Below are positions 1 through 4,812 of a stretch of 7,172 nucleotides of DNA, piece after piece. The stretch comes from Acidobacteriota bacterium. Its GTDB lineage: Bacteria > Acidobacteriota > Blastocatellia > Pyrinomonadales > Pyrinomonadaceae. The stretch lies in assembly GCA_013140875.1 (NCBI GenBank), contig JABFSB010000263.1, positions 1 to 7,172 on the forward strand, written 5' to 3'. Every line of letters starts with the position of its first letter. Positions within the stretch are counted from its first letter, which is position 1. A program made the translations under genes and the position numbers. The notes below the pieces were generated by a model. That model was not told where the DNA came from. It saw only the letters and a program-made list of their open reading frames with translations, and made no database searches.

Positions 1-182
1 ATATACTGGGCCGCCCTTTTTCCTCCGGCGGTTCCGGTGCCGCGGCCTTCGAAATCGTCAGCGGAAAGCCGAATGACGCGGCTGCGAAGTTTTTCCGCAT
101 CGAACCTCGATGAAAAATCCTGCGCCGACGATAGCTGCAGGCACACAAATGCGATCAAAGCGATGTAAGCGAATCTTTTCAT
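1..182 (-). CDS. Secreted M28-family (PA-domain-type) metallopeptidase, N-terminal fragment
   Basis: The reverse complement from ATG at 182 gives 60 codons that run off the left edge. Residues 1-19 look like a Sec signal peptide: MKR, then a hydrophobic stretch (AYIALIAFVCLQL), then SSAQ with probable cleavage after A or Q. The mature start has RFDAEKLRSRVIRLSADDFEGRGTG split around the pattern LSxDxFEGRxxGTxGGxxAAxYI. That pattern is, from memory, the usual beginning of exported M28 aminopeptidase/glutamyl-carboxypeptidase-like Zn enzymes, which often carry a PA domain. The metal ligands and catalytic core lie outside the window, so activity cannot be judged. The gene follows folE on the same strand after about 60 bp, so it may be co-transcribed with larC-folE. 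No strong Shine-Dalgarno is visible before the ATG. Family confidence is moderate because only the N-terminus is seen. Confidence 0.72.
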   Translation of the reverse strand, partial: MKRFAYIALIAFVCLQLSSAQDFSSRFDAEKLRSRVIRLSADDFEGRGTGTAGGKRAAQY

Positions 183-242
183 GATTAAAGTAATTTCTTA
201 GGTGTCGAAATGCCGACTGTTAAAGTAGTACTCAAACTCGAA

Positions 243-824
243 TTAGCCCTTAATCAGGCTCATTGCCTCTGCACGCGTCCTCGGGTCGCGCCGGAAACCG
301 CCCATGACGGCGGAGGTTATCGTAATGGCTCCGGGTTTCTTGACTCCTCGAAGCGTCATGCAGGTATGTTCTGCCTCTATTACGACCATGACGCCAAGCG
401 GTTTCAATTCGTCGAAAAGCGTCTGGGCGATCTGCTGCGTCAACCGCTCCTGTACCTGAAGCCGGCGGGCGAATATCTCGGCAATCCGCGCCAATTTGGA
501 AAGGCCGACGATCCGGCCGCCCTTCGGAATGTACGCAATGTGGCATTTACCGACGAACGGGGCCAGATGGTGTTCGCAAACAGATGCGATCGTGATGTCC
601 TTGACCAGCACCATTTCGTCGTGAGAATCGCCGGGCAGCGGCACAATGTGCTCTCTCGGGTCCTGCCACATTCCCTCGGTCAACTCGGCGTAAAAATCGG
701 CAACGCGCTCCGGCGTTTTTAGCAAACCGTCGCGGTCGGGGTCTTCGCCCATTCCTTCCAGCATCAACCTGACGCCCGCCGCGATCTTACTTCGATCTAT
801 GCTTTTCCTAGTTTTTCTTGCCAT
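243..824 (-). CDS. folE: GTP cyclohydrolase I (FolE)
   Basis: This 193-aa protein matches the short FolE1 type. The enzyme converts GTP to 7,8-dihydroneopterin triphosphate, the first step of tetrahydrofolate (and pterin/queuosine precursor) synthesis, as a cytosolic toroidal oligomer. Family motifs seen are: GEDPDRDGLLKTPERVA (about 26-42), SVCEHHLAPF (81-90) with the zinc ligands C83 and H86, the GRIVGLSKLARI segment (103-114), QERLTQQIA (125-133) and EHTCMTLRGV (152-161) with the third zinc ligand C155 and the neighbouring H153. The zinc and active-site residues all appear intact. The start overlaps the 3' end of larC by 17 nt, which suggests translational coupling; an AGGG lies about 9 nt upstream of the ATG. 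Stop is TAA. The long plus-strand frame over the same bases is only a shadow of this gene. Confidence 0.97.
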   Translation of the reverse strand: MARKTRKSIDRSKIAAGVRLMLEGMGEDPDRDGLLKTPERVADFYAELTEGMWQDPREHIVPLPGDSHDEMVLVKDITIASVCEHHLAPFVGKCHIAYIPKGGRIVGLSKLARIAEIFARRLQVQERLTQQIAQTLFDELKPLGVMVVIEAEHTCMTLRGVKKPGAITITSAVMGGFRRDPRTRAEAMSLIKG

Positions 825-2061
825 TATTATGCGCCCTGAACTTAACCTGACCGTCGTTCTTCATCTTCTCAAAAGACGCCAAAACTTCTGACTGCACTTG
901 TCTAAACGGAATTCCCTTCTCGATCGCGATACGCTTGACCTGCTCATATTCCGGCATTGCGTTAACGAGGGCCCCGCGAAAACCGGCGGTTTTAACCGAT
1001 ACTTTGCCAAAGCTTGTCTCGATCTCGACCTCTTCGCGCGGAAGCGAATTCCTCTCCGTTTCAATCGTCCGGATGCCTAAAGTCGATGTTTCAGAGTACA
1101 GCATCTCAATCATTGCGGCCTGCTTCTCAAACGAGCATAAGATCGACACTTTAACCGCCGGCCGGTTCTTTTTCATCTGAATCGGAGTAAACCACGCGTC
1201 CAGCGCACCAACCTCGAATGCCCGTTCGAGGACAAACCCCAGAACCTGTGGAGAGATATCGTCTATGTTAGTTTCGAGCAGTGAGAGTTTTTCGGACAGG
1301 GTTTCATTTCCTGCCTGATTAGGATGGCGGTCCGTCTTCAAACTCTCCGTTTCGCCGATCATCAGTCGCAGAACATTGGGAAAGCCTTCGTAAATTCTCG
1401 TCCCGGCACCGTGCCCGGTTTTTTCAACCAAAATTTCAGGCAACGGGCCATAACTCTCACATAACGTTGCGATTATCGCTGCTCCGGTCGGAGTGATAAG
1501 CTCGCCTTCGATCCCGGTCGAATAGATCGGCATGCCCTCTAATAGTTTCGCCACGGCCGGCGGCGGCACGGGGTATGTTCCGTGGGCCATCTTCACAAAT
1601 CCGCTGCCTACGTTGATCTTTGAGCATACAAACCGTTCGATGCCGAGCATTTCAAATCCGATACAGGCTCCGACAACATCGACAATCGCGTCCATCGCTC
1701 CGACCTCGTGAAAATGGACCTTTTCAACTTCGATTCCGTGAACGGCGGCTTCGGCGGCGGCGAGCCTTGAGAAAATTGCGATTGCCCGTTCTTTAACGGA
1801 GACCGACAGATCGGACCGCCGAATTATATTTTCGATTTCCGGCAAATGCCGGTGCTTTTTTTCGTCCGCAATTTGGACAGTCAAATGCAATGAAGCAATG
1901 CCGGAGCGGTCGACCTTTTCGGTCCGCAATGCAAAATCCGGTAAACGAAGTTTTCCTAATTCTTTCGAAAGCTCATCGGCATTGACGCCCGCGGCAATTA
2001 ACGCCCCAAGAATCATATTGCCGCTTGCTCCGGCAAAGCAGTCGAAATAGAGTGTCCGCAT
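808..2061 (-). CDS. larC: Nickel-pincer cofactor (NPN) biosynthesis protein LarC, single-ORF form
   Basis: This 417-aa protein belongs to the LarC/DUF111 (TIGR00299) family. LarC is the CTP-dependent nickel-insertion enzyme that completes the nickel-pincer nucleotide cofactor of lactate racemase and related LarA-type epimerases. Landmarks are: the N-terminal MRTLYFDCFAGASGNM (1-16), the metal-binding-like HFHEVGAMDAIVDVVG (116-131), the INVGSGFVKMAHGTYPVPPPA region (149-169), GELITPTGAAI (186-196), a low-conservation linker (about 238-257) and the C-terminal LarC2-type domain opening with LLETNIDDISPQVLG (261-275) and MKKNRPAVKVS (296-306). In Lactiplantibacillus plantarum the two halves are joined by a programmed frameshift; here they are one continuous ORF. 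The usual SGDM reads SGNM (N15). larB, larE and larA are not in the window. No Shine-Dalgarno is obvious before ATG 2061. It is divergent from the exported-protein gene and overlaps folE. Confidence 0.93.
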   Translation of the reverse strand: MRTLYFDCFAGASGNMILGALIAAGVNADELSKELGKLRLPDFALRTEKVDRSGIASLHLTVQIADEKKHRHLPEIENIIRRSDLSVSVKERAIAIFSRLAAAEAAVHGIEVEKVHFHEVGAMDAIVDVVGACIGFEMLGIERFVCSKINVGSGFVKMAHGTYPVPPPAVAKLLEGMPIYSTGIEGELITPTGAAIIATLCESYGPLPEILVEKTGHGAGTRIYEGFPNVLRLMIGETESLKTDRHPNQAGNETLSEKLSLLETNIDDISPQVLGFVLERAFEVGALDAWFTPIQMKKNRPAVKVSILCSFEKQAAMIEMLYSETSTLGIRTIETERNSLPREEVEIETSFGKVSVKTAGFRGALVNAMPEYEQVKRIAIEKGIPFRQVQSEVLASFEKMKNDGQVKFRAHNNGKKN

Positions 2062-2077
2062 AAAAATAGTAGTCTAC

Positions 2078-2137
2078 CGTTTTTACAGATTTTATTCGAA
2101 ATCCTCCAGTCGTGATCGTTCGGTATCTGTAAAAGCG
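2078..2137. promoter_or_regulatory. Long spaced inverted repeat in the divergent larC / exported-protein intergenic region
   Basis: TTTTACAGAT at 2081-2090 is exactly the reverse complement of ATCTGTAAAA at 2125-2134. Adding the flanking bases (2078-2090 and 2125-2137) gives a 12-of-13 match. The arms are separated by 34 bp and their centres by about 44 bp. The repeat occupies most of the 97-bp gap between the two divergent start codons. This fits either paired operator half-sites controlling both genes or a stem in a 5' UTR. I see no convincing -35/-10 pair for either gene here: a TAAAAT on the minus strand lacks a matching -35. Confidence 0.5.
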
Positions 2138-2158
2138 ACAAACAAAAAAGGAGAAATT

Positions 2159-2500
2159 ATGCATAAAAATATTTTTGTAAAACTTTTCGTTCTGATAACA
2201 ATGGTCGCGTTCTCCAATATCGCGTCCTTTGCCGATACGCGAATCCGGTTTGCGAGGGGCCGGACATCGGCAACCGTGACCGGTCGAGTGGGCACGGGCG
2301 GTCGCGTTTGTTATTTTGCGGGTGCTCGCGCCGGCCAGCGTTTTACCGCAACTATCAGCTCGCGCAGCGGCAAAGTCGCCATTTTTGAAAGCGGCGAAAC
2401 CACCTACAACTATGTGGTCGATGTCAGCGGCAATCAATCCGTGTGCGTGGACAATATGGCGGGGGCGACGACCTATTCGCTCACTGTCTCGATCATGTAA
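2159..2500 (+). CDS. Small exported PPC-like beta-sandwich protein, function unknown
   Basis: This 113-aa protein starts with ATG 2159, preceded by a good AAGGAG (2148-2153) at 5-nt spacing. Residues 1-25 form a clear Sec signal peptide: MHKN, a hydrophobic core IFVKLFVLITMVAF, then NIASFA with likely cleavage before D26. The mature ~88 residues have short alternating strands and end in TYSLTVSIM. A line such as RARAGQ-x-TATISS with a YSLTVSI ending resembles the bacterial pre-peptidase C-terminal (PPC)-like domain, where an AGQ-hydrophobic turn and a final YxLTVS strand are typical. C51 and C96 could form a disulfide after export. There are no catalytic motifs and no lipobox. It stands alone between a divergent neighbour and argS, which has its own promoter. 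The fold assignment is inference by pattern; the role is unknown. Confidence 0.8.
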   Translation: MHKNIFVKLFVLITMVAFSNIASFADTRIRFARGRTSATVTGRVGTGGRVCYFAGARAGQRFTATISSRSGKVAIFESGETTYNYVVDVSGNQSVCVDNMAGATTYSLTVSIM

Positions 2501-2515
2501 TTGAAGTCGGGTGCT

Positions 2516-2544
2516 TTGGAAATGCTTCCCGCAAAACGTATAAT
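2516..2544 (+). promoter_or_regulatory. Sigma-70-type promoter for argS
   Basis: TTGGAA (2516-2521, 4 of 6 to the -35 consensus) is followed by a 17-bp spacer and a perfect TATAAT (2539-2544). Transcription would start near 2551, giving a 5' UTR of about 29 nt. An AGGA (2571-2574) lies 5 nt before the argS ATG. This separates argS from the preceding small gene. Confidence 0.7.
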
Positions 2545-2581
2545 CGCGGTCTTGTACGGAAAAGAAATTCAGGACCGCGAT
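2543..2581 (+). promoter_or_regulatory. Inverted repeat spanning the argS -10 region and start codon
   Basis: ATCGCGGTC (2543-2551) is the exact reverse complement of GACCGCGAT (2573-2581). Three further pairs inward (2552-2554 with 2570-2572, one of them G-U) would make a 12-bp stem with a 15-nt loop. The right arm contains most of the Shine-Dalgarno and the first two bases of the start codon. If transcription starts at about 2551, the left arm is mostly untranscribed. It would then be a DNA operator; it could be an RNA hairpin only in read-through transcripts. Half-site centres are 30 bp apart, about three helical turns. Confidence 0.4.
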
Positions 2582-4589
2582 GACCTTATTAGAACTTCAA
2601 AACCTGCTCAAAGATAAAGTCAGGGCCGCTGCCATCATGCATTTTCAGATGGCGCCCGACCAAATAGTTTCAGAGATCCCGCCGAAAACAGAGCTTGGGG
2701 ATCTGGCGTTCCCTGCCGCGTTCGAGCTTGCAAAAGTTATAAAGCAGCAAACCGGCGAGAAGCAAAATCCTCGGGCGATAGCTGAAACGCTAAAAGCTGA
2801 ATTGGAAAAATTCGATTTCGTCGATCACGTCGAGGTCGCCGGTCCGGGTTATCTAAATGTCTTTTATAATCGCGGCAAGTTTTTAAGAGAGAATGCGGTC
2901 CGCCAGTTTGGTTCGGAAACCACTGACGGCGAAAAAATTTGTGTCGAACACACCTCGGTCAATCCGAACAAGGCGGCACACATCGGCCATGTACGAAATT
3001 CGGTGATCGGCGATACCTTTCAGCGAATACTGAAGGCCACCGGAAAATCGGTCGAGGTCCAGAACTACATCGACAATACGGGAGTTCAAGTAGCAGATGT
3101 GGTTGTCGGCTTTATTTATCTGGAAAATAGAGACTTAGATAGTATTAAAAAGCTTGATGCCGAGTTGGCGGCGAAGAGCGAGACCTTTGATTACTACTGC
3201 TGGGAACTCTATGCAAAGGTGGGCCAACGATATCAGGCCGATGAAGAGTTAAAGGCCAAAAGGGCAGAGGTCCTGCATGCGATTGAAGAAGGCGGGAACG
3301 ACATTGCGTTGCTGGCTGACTACGTCGCGACGCGAAATGTCGAATGTATCTTAAAAACGATGGAGCGGCTGTCGATCCGTTACGACTTGCTTCCGCGCGA
3401 ATCGGAAATTCTGCATCTCCATTTTTGGAACCGCGCGTTCGAGACGATGAAGGAACGCGGCGTGATCCATTTTGAGAATGAAGGAAAAAACGCCGGTTGC
3501 TGGGTAATGCCTTTCGATTCGCACGAAGGAACGGACGAACACGAAACGGACAAAATACTTGTGCGTTCGAACGGGACGGTTACTTACACGGGCAAAGATA
3601 TCGCGTATCAGATGTGGAAACTCGGCCTGCTGGGACTCGATTTTTACTATAAACCTTTTTTCAAATACGCTGACGGCAAAGAGGTCTGGATCACGACCGC
3701 CGAACGGAGCGCGGACACTCATGTCCGCGCTCCTTCTTTCGGACACGGCGAAGCGGTATACAACGTTATCGACGCGCGGCAGTCTTATCCGCAGGAGGTT
3801 GTAAAGAAAGGCGTCGCCGCGATCTTTCCCGAAAAAGGCGAGGCCGCCAGCGTCCACCTTTCGTACGAGATGGTCGCGCTTTCACCCGCCGCCGCCGGTG
3901 AACTTGGCTTTGAGATAAGTGATGAAGACCGCAAAAAACCGTTTATCGAGATGAGCGGGCGCAAGGGTTTGGGCGTCAAGGCCGATGATCTGATCGACCG
4001 TCTTGAGGCAAATGCTCTCGCCGAGGTTGAATCCCGCCATCCGAATCTTGCGGCCGACGTTAAACCGCAGGTCGCCCATCAGCTTGCCGTCGGAGCTCTG
4101 CGCTTCTTTCTGCTTAAATTCACGCGCAACACGATCATCGTTTTCGATTTCGGCGAGGCACTGTCAACCGAGGGCGAAACCGGAACATTTTGCCAGTATT
4201 CGGCCGTTAGGGCAAATTCGATCTTTCGCAAGGCGGAGGAGCAAGGCCTGTCATTGCTGCATTTCCAGGAGATACTTGAGAAAACGCATGAAGCGGCAAC
4301 TATTCTTAACGACGGCGAGGCCGGCAATGAGATTTGGTCGCTCGCGATACTGTCCTCACGGCTCGACGAAACGGTCAGACAGGCGGCGAGCCAGAACGAA
4401 CCTGCTATCCTGGCAAAATATACTTTCGCGTTGGCAAAGGCATTCAATCTGTTCTATCACCATCACAAGATCCTGGCCGAGCGCGATCCGGTAAAACAAG
4501 CCGTTCTGGCTGTAACGGCGGATATGGCGAGGCGGTCGCTGACATCGGCCCTCGATATAATGGGAATAGAAGTTCCCGAGAAAATGTAA
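2580..4589 (+). CDS. argS: Arginine--tRNA ligase (ArgRS), long form
   Basis: This class I aminoacyl-tRNA synthetase charges tRNA-Arg with arginine in the cytosol. Domains in order are: the N-terminal Add-1 domain (about 5-110, with KTELGDLAFPAAFELAK at 36-52), the Rossmann catalytic core opening with EHTSVNPNKAAHIGHVRNS (123-141; HIGH 134-137), the LVRSNGTVTYTGKDIAYQMWK segment (around 327-347), NVIDARQSY (395-403), a KMSK-equivalent EMSGRKG (457-463), and the all-helical DALR anticodon-binding domain (about 535-669, FCQYSAVRANSIFRKAEE). The family is usually 550-590 aa; at 669 aa this one is longer, mainly between the HIGH region and residue 320 and around 405-450. The KMSKS lysine is absent. 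K131 sits just before HIGH, the arrangement reported for ArgRS enzymes lacking it. A REP-like palindrome encodes residues 374-388. The start has AGGA at 5-nt spacing. Confidence 0.96.
   Translation: MTLLELQNLLKDKVRAAAIMHFQMAPDQIVSEIPPKTELGDLAFPAAFELAKVIKQQTGEKQNPRAIAETLKAELEKFDFVDHVEVAGPGYLNVFYNRGKFLRENAVRQFGSETTDGEKICVEHTSVNPNKAAHIGHVRNSVIGDTFQRILKATGKSVEVQNYIDNTGVQVADVVVGFIYLENRDLDSIKKLDAELAAKSETFDYYCWELYAKVGQRYQADEELKAKRAEVLHAIEEGGNDIALLADYVATRNVECILKTMERLSIRYDLLPRESEILHLHFWNRAFETMKERGVIHFENEGKNAGCWVMPFDSHEGTDEHETDKILVRSNGTVTYTGKDIAYQMWKLGLLGLDFYYKPFFKYADGKEVWITTAERSADTHVRAPSFGHGEAVYNVIDARQSYPQEVVKKGVAAIFPEKGEAASVHLSYEMVALSPAAAGELGFEISDEDRKKPFIEMSGRKGLGVKADDLIDRLEANALAEVESRHPNLAADVKPQVAHQLAVGALRFFLLKFTRNTIIVFDFGEALSTEGETGTFCQYSAVRANSIFRKAEEQGLSLLHFQEILEKTHEAATILNDGEAGNEIWSLAILSSRLDETVRQAASQNEPAILAKYTFALAKAFNLFYHHHKILAERDPVKQAVLAVTADMARRSLTSALDIMGIEVPEKM
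3700..3742. repeat. REP-like palindrome embedded in frame in argS
   Basis: Left arm GGAGCGCGGAC (3706-3716), 6-nt loop ACTCAT, right arm GTCCGCGCTCC (3723-3733): 11 bp perfect. Outside a 1-nt and 4-nt unpaired gap, CCGAA (3700-3704) pairs with TTCGG (3738-3742). It is translated as ERSADTHVRAPS, between conserved VWITT and VYNVIDARQSY, where other ArgRS proteins carry a short variable loop. Such GCGGACACTCATGTCCGC-like palindromes, read as SADTHVRAP or SADMSVRAP, recur (from memory) in several environmental bacterial genomes. No second copy is in this window. Confidence 0.7.
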
Positions 4590-4619
4590 TTGACAGAAGC
4601 AAACCGCTTCTGTTACAAA
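4590..4619 (+). promoter_or_regulatory. Promoter of the trp operon (extended -10)
   Basis: A consensus TTGACA (4590-4595) begins one base after the argS stop codon. An 18-bp spacer follows, ending in TGT (an extended -10 TGn element), then TACAAA (4614-4619, 4 of 6 to the -10 consensus). The predicted start of transcription is about 4626, giving a leader of roughly 187 nt before trpE. The match is by eye; the weak point is the last base of the -10. Confidence 0.55.
4591..4615. promoter_or_regulatory. Inverted repeat inside the trp promoter (operator or argS 3' hairpin)
   Basis: ACAGAAGC (4593-4600) and GCTTCTGT (4606-4613) are exact reverse complements around a 5-nt AAACC loop. One wobble and one A-T pair extend this to 10 bp (4591-4615). 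It lies between the -35 and -10 hexamers, where a repressor would block polymerase. As RNA it forms a hairpin 1 nt after the argS stop codon, but only a weak CAAACTTTAA follows, so it is a poor intrinsic terminator. Confidence 0.45.
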
Positions 4620-4651
4620 CTTTAACAGTGCAAGCAGAATCTAAACGAACC

Positions 4652-4738
4652 TTGGTAACGAATTCATGGCATTGGGCCTGGAGCTGGCGGCTTTTCGGCC
4701 GTCTCGCGGTGCCCGCTTTGAATTCCGATCTCTGTTGA
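4652..4738 (+). CDS. Trp leader peptide (attenuator peptide) with four Trp codons
   Basis: A short frame just downstream of the predicted trp promoter reads TGG CAT TGG GCC TGG AGC TGG at 4667-4687 (W-H-W-A-W-S-W), then RLFGRLAVPALNSDLC and TGA at 4736-4738. Four Trp codons in seven are far above chance, since TGG is the rarest amino-acid codon class in the surrounding genes. The position is as in enteric trpL: promoter, Trp-rich peptide, alternative hairpins, terminator, trpE. The role would be sensing: the ribosome pauses here when charged tRNA-Trp is low. The start is uncertain. TTG 4652 would give 28 aa and GTG 4628 would give 36 aa; neither has a Shine-Dalgarno. GTG 4628 falls within about 2 nt of the predicted transcription start, so leaderless initiation is possible. 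No ATG exists in this frame after the promoter. Confidence 0.72.
   Translation: MVTNSWHWAWSWRLFGRLAVPALNSDLC
4673..4715 (+). promoter_or_regulatory. Attenuator 1:2 (pause/anti-antiterminator) hairpin over the Trp codons
   Basis: Segment 1 (4673-4691), which contains Trp codons 2 to 4, can pair with segment 2 (4698-4715). The pairs are TGGGC 4673-4677 with GCCCG 4711-4715 (one U-G), C-U-G 4678-4680 with 4707-4709, and GGCGGC 4686-4691 with GCCGTC 4698-4703 (one G-U), around a 6-nt TTTTCG loop. Segment 2 is shared with the 2:3 pairing, so the two exclude each other. A ribosome held on the Trp codons would melt this hairpin. Confidence 0.55.
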
Positions 4739-4782
4739 ACGCTTTGCCGTTTGTCCAGATACCGATATTCCAAAGGTGCCGC
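4706..4782 (+). promoter_or_regulatory. Attenuator 2:3 antiterminator pairing
   Basis: Segment 2 GCGGTGCC (4706-4713) pairs with segment 3 GGTGCCGC (4775-4782) over 8 bp with two central wobbles. After a 3-nt bulge (4714-4716), TTTG 4717-4720 pairs with CAAA 4771-4774. A bulged C4770 then allows AAT 4721-4723 with ATT 4767-4769. This uses 4777-4782, the 5' arm of the terminator, so forming it prevents termination. A ribosome stalled at 4667-4687 should cover to roughly 4700 and leave segment 2 free. One finishing at the 4736 stop would sit at the 3' edge of segment 2. Confidence 0.6.
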
Positions 4783-4808
4783 CTCGATAAGGGCGGCATT
4801 TTTATTTT
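4777..4808 (+). terminator. Attenuator 3:4 intrinsic terminator just upstream of trpE
   Basis: TGCCGCC (4777-4783) and GGCGGCA (4792-4798) are perfect complements around an 8-nt TCGATAAG loop. The T-rich run TTTTTATTTT (4799-4808) follows directly. The hairpin ends 14 nt before the trpE ATG and lies far (187 nt) from the argS stop. It therefore serves the trp leader transcript rather than argS, although it would also stop argS read-through. Confidence 0.85.
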
Positions 4809-4812
4809 GTGA

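Noticed and set aside
185..227. TTAAAGTA occurs twice (185-192 and 220-227) between folE and the peptidase gene
   Set aside because: An 8-bp AT-rich direct repeat in a 60-bp gap is weak, and no -35/-10 pair accompanies it on the minus strand.
210..722. A 170-codon plus-strand frame over folE
   Set aside because: It is antisense to a fully conserved FolE with intact zinc ligands; it has no ribosome-binding site or family resemblance.
2051..2061. The larC start contains GCGGACACTC on its strand, the same 10 bases as in the argS palindrome
   Set aside because: The opposing arm is missing and the bases encode the conserved MRTLYF start of LarC, so this is coincidence rather than a second repeat copy.
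2511..2531. A possible terminator for the exported-protein gene (GGAA-ATGC-TTCC)
   Set aside because: The stem is only 4 bp, it has no T-run, and it overlaps the argS -35 element.
3351..3857. A 168-codon minus-strand frame inside argS
   Set aside because: It is antisense to conserved ArgRS catalytic sequence, lacks a recognisable domain and has no independent start signals.
4334..4738. A 134-codon plus-strand frame spanning the argS 3' end and the intergenic region
   Set aside because: Its first part is an out-of-frame shadow of argS. Only its last 28-36 codons, downstream of the trp promoter, are credible as the leader peptide.
4666..4812. A 48-codon frame from ATG 4666 whose TGA directly abuts the trpE ATG (TGAATG), suggesting a coupled leader gene
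   Set aside because: It contains no Trp codon, has no Shine-Dalgarno, and runs through the terminator hairpin and T-run. The overlapping frame with four Trp codons explains the region better. The abutting stop codon is probably chance.
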